DNA of 64,000 nt. Origin: Rapana venosa. Lineage: Eukaryota; Mollusca; Gastropoda; Neogastropoda; Muricidae. The stretch is from NCBI GenBank assembly GCA_028751875.1, contig CM054143.1:62159167-62223166 (forward strand), in the 5' to 3' direction. The position numbers were made by a program, and so were the translations under genes. Under the pieces are notes generated by a model that saw nothing but the letters and a program-made list of their open reading frames with translations, was not told where the DNA came from and did no database searches. Positions 14,948-26,000 of this stretch are shown one piece after another; within the stretch, counting starts at the first letter, position 1, and every line of letters begins with the position of its first letter.

Positions 14948-16934
14948 TGCTTCACAATTAGCCAGTATTAAACAGTTTAAAGCAAAAATATTGTTGCCAA
15001 AATAAAATTTCATCCTTCAAAATGTGATTTATATAATTCTGTGTTTCCTAATCTCCTTCTTCTTATTATTATTATCACCATCATTTTTGTTATTTATTTA
15101 TTTCTTACATAATAAAATACCATACTAGTAAAGTGATGCTTTTTACAGTCATTACATTTTAATTTAAAAAGTCAACTGCTTTGTATCTTGAAAGCATTAT
15201 GCACAAAACAGAGGAGAGATCATACCATATGAATTTCTTCATAGGTTAATTTAACAAAACACAAACAATACATGTACACGTATGGATCTACACACTCAAC
15301 ACACAATGTGAGACACACACACACACACCACAACACAACACAACACGACATAACACAACACTCACACACAACACACTGCATGGAAACACACACACACATG
15401 TATTTTATATATACATGTATACAAGCACATATATATCATATTTATGTTGAATGCAAACTGACAGCTATACAAACATGTATACATTATATCATACCTTTTC
15501 GTTGTAAGAGAAGCTTGAGCAGAGGCCTGGCAGTGGACAGGGCTTTGTTGAAGTTGTCATCGTTGTTGATGGGAAGGAGGTCATTGTGGACAGGATCTGT
15601 GTAGGTGATGATGAAAGGAATTTCTCCCAAACCATGCAGCTGTTCCAACTGCAAGGCAAACTTTTCGAATTTGCAGGCGCGGTTGACAGAGAACCTCCGA
15701 AACTCGGCGTCAAACTGAAAACATGAAAAGCAATCAATGAATTATGATATTATATTGCGATACATAACAAGAGTGACTTCAATTAATTACATTTTGAAAA
15801 GTTCTTCAAACTGAATCAAAATTTAATTAAAACTTCAATCTCTGCATTAAACCGAAAACATGAAAAGAATACATTTTTTGTATTGTTAACTACTATTACT
15901 AATAGTTTTACTTTTAGATAGATCCGTCACTGCATTTTGAAACTTAATATTCAAAAGGCTGTACCTGTTTGCAATTCTTTATTGCCTGTGCAATACTGTC
16001 CCTTTTCCTTCAGTAATTCTTTTCAAGAGCTTTTCAATGCAAAAGAATGAAGATCCCTAGGTAACAAAATTTAAATTCTAAAAAACTGTACAGGGCCTCT
16101 GAAACCCCACAAAGCAAACAAAGAGTTCTGTGTAACACAGAATCTGTTAATTACAGAGAAAAACCATGTATACTATATACTCAATAAGGATTTCAGCATA
16201 GACAGATTAAGTAATACATCCAAGGCATAGACACTGGATACATACCAAATTCAGACACATTAAAAAAAACACAAAAAACCCCACACCCATCCACACATGT
16301 AATGATGTATACAACACTGACACACAGAAAAGTCTGATTGGCAATGACCAATGTAAAATTTTATGCATGCTGCACATGACATACAGTGATACACACTAAG
16401 TAAGTTACACACACACACAGTCACACACACATGCATGCACACACACACACATGTACACATGCACACACACACACACACACACATGCATGCACGGACATAT
16501 AGTTTGCTTTAAAAACACCCAACTCTTTATCCTGACTACCTTAGTACCTACTGTGATGCAAAATTGATCAATTTCTCATTTTGTCTCTTCCTGGCATCTA
16601 GCATTTCAATTTGTAGTAACTTTTTAAGTTTTCATAGAATTTTCTGTTTTTTAATCTTTTTGTTACATATATTGCATATTAAAGACATGTTGATAACTAA
16701 GTAAAAAGTGACCTTCTCTTCTGGGTTTGGTGCAATGTGATTAATTATCTTTGTGACATTGGGTCACGTATAGTAAGACTAAGATTTTAAGAAAAAACAG
16801 ACATCTGATCTAGAGAGACAGAGAGAAACTAGATTTTAGATAGAAAAAGTCTAAACAGCAGGATACCTGAGTTGCACACACTAAGTTTGAGAGTGAGTGT
16901 GTGTCAAAGTCAAACTTTTATTTTCAGATGGTAC

Positions 16935-17002
<68 letters not shown>

Positions 17003-18073
17003 TGTGTGTCAGACTGTCACTGTGTGAGTGCGTGCGCGTGGCGTGCATGCATTCGTGCGTGCACGTATGCATGCATGTGTATGTGAAGCTGTAAGTGTCA
17101 TGTGTGTGCAGGATATTATAAATATATGGGCAGCTGTGTGCAAGCTTTGTCGATTGTGCTTTTAAACTTTTAGTTTTTATGTGTTTCAAGAATGAATGAA
17201 AACAAACAGGGTGATGAAAGTTCTGCACTGTTCCCTGGCAAGTAACATTACTCAAGGGTCCTATAAAAGCTTTGAAATTTAATGAATCTAAAACAGCTCA
17301 ATAACAAAGTTAATATCATGAACTGATGAACTTGGGTCTTGCCAACCAGATTCTCTAGTTCTTGTGAAGAGTGCATCCATTTGTTGAACTTTTATTTTTT
17401 ACACTTCACAGTAGCATAAAAATAAAACGCATATTATGTTCAGCTTTCTTTTCTGTGGTGCATGCTGGAACTGACTTAGTCAAGTTAGTGACTATTGCCA
17501 GCATTGGAGTATGGTACTAAGTACTACATTTGTCTACAATGACTCAATCACTCTCATGTTACATAATTATTGATTTTATTTCTCATTTAAAAACCCTGCT
17601 GCTTCTTAGTTCAAGTTCTTGAAATCATACTATTTATCAGATTTCGCCAAATTAATAACCCCATCATAATCGACAGAACCGAAGAATGTGCAACAGAAGC
17701 ATGTTTGTTTGAGTGTATGCTATACTGCCTATAGGCTACTGTCAACTATCAGTGTCAGTGTCATTCTCGTCCACAGGTGTGAATCCAGCTCCCCGAGACA
17801 TCCGAAATATCTCAACGACTAGATACACCACACCAAAAAGTTGTAAAATACGCAGAAAAGGCATTTTAAACGCTAACGTTATGATCAACGGTTACAACTT
17901 CACACCCATCTCACGTCATTTTTACGAAGACTGCTTTCTATACTAATTTTAGCAGTAGCCGACTGGACGACTTGGCGACACACCTGCGTAGGACATGGCC
18001 CACAACTCACCTTACTTTTCACCTCTACCAAACCGTTGTCAGATCTGGAGGAGTTTCGCGTGTGTTTAGCCAT
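3432..18073 (-). CDS. PARD6: Par-6 cell-polarity adaptor (PB1, semi-CRIB, PDZ), complete, 4 coding exons
   Basis: The coding exons are 18073-18011, 15714-15495, 7016-6742 and 3821-3432 (phases 0, 1, 0), giving 315 aa. Residues about 15-95 form the PB1 domain that pairs with atypical PKC; Lys19 of VEVKSK matches the conserved PB1 lysine at the same position in human PAR6. Residues about 130-150 ([18 protein letters not shown]) are the semi-CRIB that binds Cdc42-GTP. Residues about 155-247 are the PDZ domain, with carboxylate loop PLGFYI and the typical [14 protein letters not shown] strand. The tail is short, acidic and serine-rich and ends VVTF. Known role: scaffold of the Par3/Par6/aPKC complex at the apical or anterior cortex. 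At 315 aa it is shorter than human paralogues (about 345-375), the difference lying in the tail. The ATG at 18073 follows TTTCAG, which could be a 3' splice site, so a 5' UTR intron is possible. Confidence 0.95.
4262..4490 (+). repeat. tRNA-derived SINE, family A, truncated copy
   Basis: This shares the body GAACATCTTGC...GTAGGCCATT...GGGACTGRATGTAAAAAAGCAC...TTATCCT with copies at 9848, 50372 and others in both orientations. The tRNA-like head is missing here. It lies in PARD6 intron 3 and includes a (CA)n run at its 5' side. Confidence 0.7.
4783..5172. repeat. Minisatellite, about 29-30 bp unit
   Basis: About 13 imperfect units of the type CTGAAAAATTCAATGCAGTG followed by CCCCAATGA. One unit has its central GAAAAATTC inverted to GAATTTTTC (near 4983). 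It lies in PARD6 intron 3, immediately before the piggyBac relic. Confidence 0.85.
5192..6671. mobile_element. piggyBac-type DNA transposon, internally deleted copy
   Basis: The left end reads TTAA then CCCTTTACCATTCGC. The right end, reverse-complemented, reads TTAA then CCCTTTCCCATTTTT. TTAA target duplications at 5192-5195 and 6668-6671 and CCCTTT terminal repeats are the piggyBac signature. The 1.47-kb interior keeps only an N-terminal fragment of the transposase, so it could move only with transposase supplied from elsewhere. It sits in PARD6 intron 3. Confidence 0.88.
5764..6264 (-). pseudogene. piggyBac transposase fragment (DDE_Tnp_1_7 N-terminal part)
   Basis: A 166-codon open stretch carries family-typical segments: [40 protein letters not shown] and LYWSTDL, then a region matching the start of the catalytic domain. 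It ends at a stop before most of the DDD catalytic core, and the DNA between it and the terminal repeat is too short for the rest. It is a remnant and not a functional enzyme. The first 50 or so residues of the open frame may be out of the original reading. Confidence 0.8.
6742..7016 (-). CDS. PARD6: PARD6 coding exon 3 (semi-CRIB and first half of PDZ)
   Basis: The acceptor TGCCAG lies just before 7016 and the donor GTAAGT begins at 6741. The 275 nt enter in phase 1 and leave in phase 0. It encodes residues 95-186, from GESYGEVNG through the semi-CRIB to [10 protein letters not shown]. The linker before the CRIB ([11 protein letters not shown]) is basic. The piggyBac relic in the next intron starts only about 70 bp beyond the donor. 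Confidence 0.95.
8310..8670. repeat. Compound (GT)n/(GA)n microsatellite
   Basis: Alternating (GT)n and (GA)n blocks run for about 360 bp with few interruptions. They create long low-complexity open frames (Cys/Val and Arg/Glu on one strand, His/Thr and Ser/Leu on the other), which are not genes. Confidence 0.95.
8996..9056 (+). repeat. GGGA tandem repeat, G-quadruplex-prone
   Basis: Seven or more GGGA units are followed by further G-runs, ample for a four-tract quadruplex on the plus strand, which is the template strand of PARD6. Confidence 0.85.
9177..9535 (+). repeat. Dispersed repeat family C (non-autonomous, GAAGAAG-type tail)
   Basis: This aligns by eye with copies at 45755-46045 (+), 25970-26190 (-) and 29770-29990 (-). 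Shared landmarks are GTCAGTATAAACAGCAT, TCTAGGAATTCCCTC, a pyrimidine-rich middle, then GCTGAGCCTGGTTTGTCAGG and a terminal AGACAACAGTAGTTG. Other copies end CGAAGAAGAAG, which suggests retroposition by a LINE with that tail. Confidence 0.7.
9848..10040 (+). repeat. tRNA-derived SINE, family A, truncated copy
   Basis: It shares AGACTATCATATAAACTGAGG, CAGAACATCTTGCACACA and GTAGGAACAGATGACAATTT with the other family A copies. It is degenerate at both ends and lies in PARD6 intron 2. Confidence 0.65.
10150..10397. repeat. Minisatellite, 41-bp unit, about 6 copies
   Basis: Near-identical 41-bp units contain ACATGTCTGAAATATACGGC and CACTGTATACC. Units differ at only a few positions, so the array is young or homogenised. 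The 216-aa minus-strand open frame across it is a by-product. Confidence 0.95.
11214..11275 (+). repeat. Poly-G / GA low-complexity tract
   Basis: A run of about 20 G, then (GA)n, then a second G run. Lengths of such homopolymers are usually unreliable in assemblies. Confidence 0.9.
13583..14302. repeat. Minisatellite, 39-bp unit with higher-order structure
   Basis: The basic 39-bp unit contains GTCTCACTAATCACTATGAT and CAGTAAGTTATGCAC. After the first four units the array repeats in a larger pattern: some units carry an extra CTGGCTGTCTCACTAATCAC partial duplication, alternating with G/T (GATCAG vs TATCAG) and GCTG/GCCG variants. Because 39 is a multiple of three it gives open frames on both strands. 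Confidence 0.93.
14395..14650 (+). repeat. Old dispersed repeat, copy 1 of an inverted pair
   Basis: TTAGTTATTGACATGTTACT, TACAAATTGAAATGAT and GACAAAATGAGAAATTG recur, reverse-complemented and in the corresponding order, at 16545-16760. The family is not recognised. Confidence 0.7.
14829..14944. repeat. (GT)n(GA)n microsatellite
   Basis: About 12 GT repeats followed by roughly 45 GA repeats, in PARD6 intron 2. Confidence 0.95.
15495..15714 (-). CDS. PARD6: PARD6 coding exon 2 (PB1 domain)
   Basis: The acceptor TTTTCAG lies before 15714 and donor GTATGA begins at 15494. The 220 nt enter in phase 0 and leave in phase 1, encoding residues 22-95. [10 protein letters not shown], the central [12 protein letters not shown] and the closing [12 protein letters not shown] are diagnostic of the Par-6 PB1 domain. 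The exon lies between two inverted copies of an old repeat (14395-14650 and 16545-16760). Confidence 0.96.
15715..18010. other. PARD6: PARD6 intron 1
   Basis: No exon is visible. It contains CA-rich DNA at about 16410-16490, a (GT)n run at 16938-16993 and the inverted old repeat at 16545-16760. Otherwise it is AT-rich unique-looking sequence. Confidence 0.8.
16545..16760 (-). repeat. Old dispersed repeat, copy 2 of an inverted pair
   Basis: This is the reverse complement of the element at 14395-14650 with many substitutions. Together the two copies flank PARD6 exon 2 in opposite orientation. Confidence 0.7.
18011..18073 (-). CDS. PARD6: PARD6 coding exon 1 (start codon, first 21 residues)
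   Basis: The ATG at 18073-18071 is followed by 21 codons ending VEVKSK, with donor GTGAGT at 18010. The exon is phase 0 and joins directly to FDAEF in exon 2, reproducing the invariant Par-6 sequence across the junction. Lys19 is the PB1 lysine that contacts aPKC in the known structures. Confidence 0.93.
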
Positions 18074-18514
18074 TCTGAAATGAAAGCTGCTACATCGGAG
18101 ATATTTTATTCGCGATTTCAAACACAAAACAGTTGAATTCCTTGTGAATGACCAACACCACTGCCCCGCAAACACCTTGCCAAATGACGTCACTTTATTG
18201 ACTACTCTCTAATCAATAACGCCTGGCTAGGGAATGTAAGAAAATTAAGTAAGAAAACTAGTACTCGTACTTTAAAAGCATAAGAAAATATTTATAAATT
18301 AATATTTTGCCATTTGAGTTCAATATTATACACACAAAGTCAGTTCAAACTGTTTTCTGAATAAAAAAGTCAAACGCGCACTATAATTTCCGGCAACACC
18401 AACAGTATGGCGCGGAGCAGACAAACAGAACTGAAAGTTACGTACAGTGTAACATAATTTGCGATTCTTTGCTTCTCTGACCTCCGATTCTTAGAGGACA
18501 CACAGAGTGGAATT
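18074..18514. promoter_or_regulatory. Head-to-head promoter region between PARD6 and the ACD-like gene
   Basis: The two start codons face away from each other 441 bp apart. The interval holds a perfect CRE palindrome TGACGTCA (18185-18192), an ETS-like ATTTCCGG near 18386 and a YY1-like AGTATGGCGCGG near 18404. No TATA box is obvious at a fixed distance from either ATG. The arrangement resembles the bidirectional, TATA-less promoters of housekeeping genes; shared regulation is inference. Confidence 0.65.
18185..18192. promoter_or_regulatory. Consensus CRE (CREB/ATF site)
   Basis: TGACGTCA, a full palindromic CRE, lies 112 bp upstream of the PARD6 ATG. A second perfect CRE occurs just upstream of RAB2 at 47174-47181. 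Confidence 0.6.
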
Positions 18515-18595
18515 ATGGCAACAACACAAGCTTTCTTGAAAGAAACTGTTTTGCAAAATAAGTTTATTCGGCCTGGTATTGTGAAGGTTGTGATG
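18515..18595 (+). CDS. ACD: ACD-like exon 1
   Basis: ATG at 18515, 27 codons, donor GTAAGT at 18596, phase 0. It encodes MATTQAFLKETVLQ and then NKFIRPGIVKVVM. The [LI]RPxI stretch matches the first strand of the TPP1 OB-fold. No in-frame upstream ATG with better context is visible. Confidence 0.78.
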
Positions 18596-21500
18596 GTAAG
18601 TGGCTTTTTTGTGTGTTTTTTTAAAAACATTTCCTAGGAAACAAACTGACTCGGTGTTACTTTAGTTACACAGACAATCAGACAGTTACACTTTGTCCTC
18701 TGTTGCCAGTTTTAAATACTCTTGTTTGTTGGGTTCGAATCGTAGTGGCGTCTGGTGAATTAAGGATGGGGATAGTTACGATCTCCCATGTCAACTTCAA
18801 GTGCAGACCAGCCAGTGCCTATGTTATATTTCCTTCGTGAATACACATGTATGTATGCAGAAGAAATATATGCATGTTTTAAAGATCCCTCAATTAATGT
18901 TGGTGTTTGGTGGGTTATGGATACCCAGCATACATCCACTGTCAGAATGTGGCTACCTTTGTGGAAGGCAAAACCACTTTTTCAAAGTCTATTAGTATTA
19001 CATTTACAACATTTTACAGTGTATACAAAATCTTTCCATTACCATAGGTGAACCGTGAAGCTCTAGCTGATGAACAGGGAGAAAGAAACTTCAAGTTTTA
19101 TAAATCAGCAGTTTTAGGGTGTTGAGGATTTGGGTAATTTCAGGGTGTTCTCATTCATTCAAATACACTTCATTAAGTTTATGCATCACCTGAAAAGTCA
19201 GCTTTGTAAAGATGAGGTAGGGGTCCTGTGTGAGACTGCTTTCTCATTATTGAGACAGTAGAAGAGAATGATAGTACTTCTTTGATTGCAGAAGAATAGA
19301 GTCAGAGCCAAAGTAGTCCTCAGATAGAAAAATCCCCTCAAAATGGATATGATCTATCAGTTGTGAGTTGCGTATATATATTATTAAGGTCCAGAATGTT
19401 ACTTCTCTTGTAAATTATATATCTCTCATTGTATGTAAGGGCCAAAATGTTACTTCTCTTGTAAATGTTTCTCATTGCATGTAAAACAAATTGTAAAAAG
19501 CTTATTGTAAAAACACATAAATTAATACTAATAATACTTAATAGTCAATGATAGTGGTATTCCTATACTAAGTTATAGTAAAGTAGGTAGAACTTGTAAA
19601 ATTCTACTAGTACTTTATTAATTCTAGTAGCAGTGGAAACGGAATGTAGGCTTACTTAAGTATGTCGCAGTACTTTAATTCAAATCATTACATGTACTGG
19701 CATTGCTGCTCTTACCGACTTCAGCATGAAGATGTCTCCCTGGAAAACGGCAGTGTGGTGAAGGAGGTTGCAGACAGTGCAGTCTACATGAAAGCCATCT
19801 TCACACCACAGTCTCTCAACACTTTTTACACAAGGTCAGTACTTTGCCAACACAGACCAAATACTCAGACCTGATTACTTGACATGAACAGCCTAAATCA
19901 GTCAGCCTGTATAGTGTATGTTTCTTGATCAGAATGTATGTCTGTCTGAGTGTCTCAGTATCTGCCAGCTGATCTGAATGCATTTGACTGATTCATGGGA
20001 CTGTAATAACTAATATGCAAGCATCCTGAGCCTCACTTTTAAGTTCAAGTTTTTTGCGTCTTTGTCAGTTCACCTATCCCATTTTCTTTTCATTCTCCCA
20101 CATCCTTGTGGCATGTTTTCTTCAGATCTATTATTGTGTAATTGTGAAACTGAAAGTACAGTTTTTTAAAGAATTACTTTTAAAAGAATTAATGTGGAGG
20201 TGTTGAATCAAATTTAGTTTTGAAAAATTTACCAAGATTGGGCATTTGGCAGTCATCACATTATTACTTGGAGGCACCGTGGTCGAGTGGTTTAGGCGGT
20301 CAACTCGTGATCCAGAGGTTGCGGGTTCGATCCCCGCTCGGCTCGGTGTTGTGTCCTTGGGAAAGACACTTTACTCCTATTTTCCTCACTCCACCCAGGT
20401 GTACAAGTGGGTACCAGCTCTGCTGGGGAAGTATCTGGCGACAGACTAGCGTCCTGTCACAGGGGTGGTGAAAAACCATCAGTTCGCTTAACGCTACAGA
20501 AACCGGGATAAGCTCCGGCTCTATGGGCCTTCTGGCTCGAAAGAACATACTTACATTATTACTTATTATTTTTTGTGTGTGTTCAAAATTACTAATGCAT
20601 GTTTTTCAGGTTTCTTTTTTCTCTTATGTGTTTGTTGGCGTTTTGTGTGTGTGTAAACTGTAATTCATTGTTTGTGATATTATTATTTTTTGTTTGTTCC
20701 AGCTTTGAGGATAGTTTCAACAGTCCACCAGACTGGAATCATGCATTGTTGCTGCTCAACCAGTTCCATGTGGAATTCCAGCCTGCTTCTGCACCTGTAT
20801 GTGGTTGTAGTTGTAGAGTGCATGTGTGGAGTATATATAATATGTAACAATTCTGCTTATGGTGGTTAGGGCCAAATAACCCTGTCATGCATGTGATACT
20901 CCGAGGTGTGTGTGAGTGTGAACACATACATGATAGAATTAATGTATTGTGTGACACAGTGTTTGTATGGTGGCATTGAAGGTGATGAGGGCAGTCAATA
21001 AGCAAAAGCCCATTTTGTCTCAGAAACATTGCAGCTCATGAATAAGGTAAAAGATCCTGCAACGGTTTTAGCTTTACTTTGACATCCTTCAGATAGTATT
21101 ACCAGACTCCCTAGTTTGCTGTAAAATTCATAGAAATTTGAATATCCTGTGTTTAACTAGCAGACATCCATAGTAATTGGCAAACTCAAGACCTTGTTTG
21201 AATTCCATTTGAAGAAACCCTAGAAACTTTAACTAAGTTTAGCACGCAACTTACAGAAAATCAGAAAAGAAATTTGATGAACAACTTTCCAGTTCAATCC
21301 CCACATGACTTCTCACAGAGTATTTTAGGGGGAAATGAAGAAGACGTTGGTTTTCAATTATCATGTGATGGATGCTATAGCCAAGTGGTTTAGACTGTTC
21401 TACTTCAGTCCCTTGGCTTAGGTCCATGAAGTTTTGGGTTTGAATCTCAGTGGTGTCTGGTGAATAAAGGGTGGGGATTTTTAAGATCCCGGGTCAACTT

Positions 21501-22982
21501 CAAGTGCAGATATGTATGTCTGCTAGTGTCTTGGTTCTATATATATTACACCTGCAGAAGATCAAATATGCACGTTAAAGATCCCATTATTCATGTCAGC
21601 GTTCTGTGGGTTACGGAAACACAAATCTACCCAGCATACATCCTGGGAGTCAGAATGGGACTCCATTCATGTTGGATGAAAATGGCCGCATACATAAAAT
21701 CTCAGCACTGGTGAACTTCAGAGCTCTAGCCAAGGAAAGAAAATAAAAAGGAATAAAACAATAATCATTTGATTCATGAAACAAACTTTTAAAAAAAGTC
21801 CCTCACTTGATCAGGATTTAAGTAGTTTCTTGCACCATCTAAGCTCTCTAGACATGTAATTTCTCTCCTCTATGCCCCTTTGGTGTATTGGTGTGTAGAA
21901 ATTCAGTATACCGTCATCCTTGTGACTTGTGAAAACTGTTATGGTTGATGAAAACAAAAGTGTATGAAATAATACACATGCACTTTATCATTCAGACAAA
22001 AGTATATAAAATAATACATGCACTTTATCATCCAGACAAAAGTGTATAAAATATTATACATGCACTTTATCATCCAGACAAAAGTGTATAAAGTAATATA
22101 CATGCACTTTATCATTCAGACAAAAGTGTATAAAGTAATATACATGCACTTTATCATTCAGACAAAAGTGTATAAAATAATATACATGCACTTTATCATC
22201 CAGACAAAAGTGTATAAAATATTATACATGCACTTTATCATTCAGACAAAAGTGTATAAAATAATATACATGCACTTTATCATCCAGACAAAAGTGTATA
22301 AAATAATATACATGCACTTTATCATCCAGACAAAAGTGTATAAAATATTATACATGCACTTTATCATTCAGACAAAAGTGTATAAAATAATATACATGCA
22401 CTTTATCATTCAGACAAAAGTGTATAAAATAATATACATGCACTTTATCATTCAGACAAAAGTATATAAAATAATACATGCACTTTATCATTCAGACAAA
22501 AGTGTATAAAATAATATACAGGCACTTTATAATTCATTGAGTTACACTGTATGTCTTTTATTTTTTTAATGGGTAGTTTATGTTTTAGCTGTGTGAACAG
22601 CGTAGTAAAAACTTAAAAGCAGCTCTCTTTTAAAAAAAATTTTTTAAAGCACCTCTTATTAGCTTTAGACGGAGAATGTAAAAGATTCTGTGTTTGAGAG
22701 CTTGTCATTTTTTTTTTCTTTTCAGAATAATGCAGAGAAGAAACACAGGTTTGTGCTGATAGTAGAGCGGTTTGGGTTATACAACCTTCATGAAGGTTTC
22801 TACAGTAAAAATCAACTCACAGACATGTAAGTTTTGTCATGGCAACACATGCATGTGGGTGTTTGTGCATGTATGCACACATGCATGTATGTGTATATCG
22901 GTGTATGTGTGTGTGCATGTATGTGTACATGTGTGTGTGCATGCACACATGTGTGTCTGAGGGTATGTGCATGCATACTTGC

Positions 22983-23014
<32 letters not shown>

Positions 23015-26000
23015 GAGTGTGTGTATTATTCTATGTGTATGTGTGCATAGGTATGTACAATATTTATCATGACTTTGTATATATATATATATTATAAACA
23101 TGTATGTATAGGTATGTGTCCTTATACTTGAATGTCTTTGTTTGGCTGTGTGTATGTATACATGTGTGTGTATGAGTGTGTGTGTGAGTGAATCATGTGT
23201 GAGCTGGTGCATATGTGTGTACATGTCTGTTCTACATTACTCTGTACGTGTGTGTGGCTGTGTGTCAGTATGTATGTGCTTTATCATTTGTGTGTGTATG
23301 ATATATTTTCCGCTTAAAACTTAACTGTGCAAAAGTAATCTGTGTAGACTGTTTAATCATTCCTTCACTAATGCAGCTTTCCTCCAACAGAATGGCAGAC
23401 CCAGAGGTCCTTGCAAAAGCTGAGGAGATGGAGAAAGATATTTTGTAAGTTTGAATATCAACAGACGCCTTTATCCACTTCTGTAGAAACAGCCAGGGCA
23501 TTAACTTACTTTGTCTGAATCAAGTTGGTGAAGTATCATGATACTCTAAATAAGTGAATGAGTGATTATAGGATTCATGACAATTTCCATGGGTAAGAAC
23601 ATTGCATGCATGCTTGTCATGCGATAAAAAAATGTGTGCTCATATCATAAGCTCAGAATTATATGATAAAGTGTCTTAAGCTCAAAATGGTGTGGCTATG
23701 TGTCATGAGCTATTACATTGATGGTCTGCTTTGCTTGTGAAAACATGTTTCTTCATGATTTTGCACATCTTGCTTGTCAAGTGAAGAAGTGAGGAGAACT
23801 TTGGGATAGCTTTTAACTTTTGAAATCTGAGTATCGTGTCTTATAAATACTGGAGCTCCACAATAAATTGATAACAGCAAAAATGTTGCAGGCACAGAGT
23901 AAATTTTTTTTTAAAAAGACACACATCACACCACACACACACACGCACGCATGCACGCACGCACGCATGTGCATACATGCACACACACATAACAAGCTTT
24001 TTTCATAGCAATTTAGAATCAGATAACAGTATTGATTTCAAAATCATTTAAATATCTCTAAATGACAGACAAATATTTTAAGCTTTAGTAAGTGCAAGAA
24101 AACAAAACAAATGTTCCAAATAACATAAATATTAAAGTTCTGTTGGTGAATGAAGCCTGCTGAGATCTGAAAAAGACTGTACAACTAGTGAGAATGACTA
24201 TAGTACACTGCTGAAGGCTAGGGTTTCTGTATGTTTGTGTGCATGTGTGTGTGTGTGTGTGTGCATACATGTGTTTGTGTGTGTGAGTGCATGCATGTAT
24301 GTGTAAGCATGCATGTGTGTGAGGGAGGGAGTGTGTGTTGTGTGTGTTACCTATATTTTTTTATGTATGCTTCAGTGTGAGGCAGAGTGAGGATGTGCAG
24401 AGCCAAGACTGCTTGGACGTGCCCACCTCAGTGCTTCTGGAGCAGCTTGGTCAGTCCAGCATTGCTGACGAGAGTGGAGTCACCTCACTGTGTGAGGAGG
24501 AGGAGGGTAAGCTGCACAGCATCTGGATACATGTCAGCTACACAGCATCTGGGTACATGTCAGCTACACAGCATCTGGGTACATGTCAGCTACACAGCAT
24601 CTGGGTACATGTCAGCTACACAGCATCTGGGTACATGTCAGCTACACAGCATCTGGATACATGTCAGCTACACAGCATCTGGATACACGTCAGCTACACA
24701 GCATCTGGATACATGTCAGCTACACAGCATCTGGATACATGTCAGATACACATCATCTGGATACATGTCAGCTACATAGCATCTGGGTGTCAGCTACATA
24801 GCATCTGGGTACATGTCAGCTACACAGCATCTGGATACATGTCAGATACACATCATCTGGGTACATGTCATGGATACATGTCAGCTACACAGCATCTGGA
24901 TGTCAGCTACATAGCATCTGGGTACATGTCAGCTACACAGCATCTGGATGTCAGCTACATAGCATCTGGGTACATGTCAGCTACACAGCATCTGGATGTC
25001 AGCTACATAGCATCTGGATACATGTCAGCTACACAGCATCTGGGTACATGTCAGCTACACAGCATCTGGATACATGTCATGGATACATGTCAACTACACA
25101 GCATCTGGATACATGTCAGCTACACAGCATCTGGGTACATGTCAGCTACACAGCATCTGGATACATGTCATGGATACATGTCAACTACACAGCATCTGGG
25201 TACATGTCAGCTACATAGCATCTGGGTACATGTCATGGGTACATGTCAGCTACACAGCATCTGGGTACATGTCAGCTACACAGCATCTGGGTACATGTCA
25301 GCTACACAGCATCTGGATACATGTCAGCTACATAGCATCTGGATATATGTCAGCTACATAGCATCTGGATACATGTCATGGATACATGTCAACTACACAG
25401 CATCTGGATACATGTCAGCTACACAGCATCTGGATACATGTCAGCTACATAGCATCTGGATATATGTCAGCTACATAGCATCTGGATACATGTCATGGAT
25501 ACATGTCAACTACATAGCATCTGGATACATGTCATGGATACATGTCAGCTACACAGCATCTGGATACATGTCAGCTACACAGCATCTGGATACATGTCAG
25601 CTACACAGCATCTGGGTACATGTCAGATACATGATATCTGGATGTCGGCTACATAATATCTGGATGTCAGCTACATGATATCTGGATGTGCTGGCAAAGA
25701 AGCCTGACTTGACTCGAGTTCTTCCTTAATTCCTTGAGGAGTGATTTATTTATTCTTTTATTTCAGGAATAATGGAATAAGCACTCGTATGCTTTTTTTA
25801 AAAAACATTCAATCCCCGTGTGTATGAGATTCTGTTAATTTTGTCGTCTTTTCCAACTTGCAGAAATGGCTTACTCTTGCGAAAGTTGGGACAGATTTTA
25901 ACGTGGTGCAAGATGTTCTGCTTGTGTTCTTACACGGGACCTCGGTTTATAGTGTCATCTTTTCCCTATCAGGCCCAGCACATCTGACTTCGTCGTGGGA

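Larger units (their letters stand above)
7017..15494. other. PARD6: PARD6 intron 2 (8.5 kb), repeat-rich
   Basis: No exon is seen on either strand. The intron contains polypurine/polypyrimidine runs at about 7200-7700, a GT/GA compound microsatellite (8310-8670), a GGGA repeat (9000-9056), SINE copies, minisatellites at 10150-10397 and 13583-14302, a poly-G tract at 11214-11275 and CA-rich stretches at about 12280-13090. Most open frames here are products of low-complexity DNA. Confidence 0.8.

Noticed and set aside
15272..15604. 110-aa plus-strand frame
   Set aside because: It overlaps PARD6 exon 2 on the opposite strand and CA-rich intron; a shadow.
20268..20340. Possible tRNA gene
   Set aside because: A and B box-like sequences are present, but the acceptor stem does not pair and a SINE body follows directly; it is a SINE head.
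22018..22509. 163-aa frame of a 14-residue repeat
   Set aside because: Product of a 42-bp tandem unit; it lies inside an intron with no splice-site support.
24335..25678. 447-aa open frame
   Set aside because: Only 24376-24506 is coding-like. The rest is the 26-bp satellite after a good splice donor.
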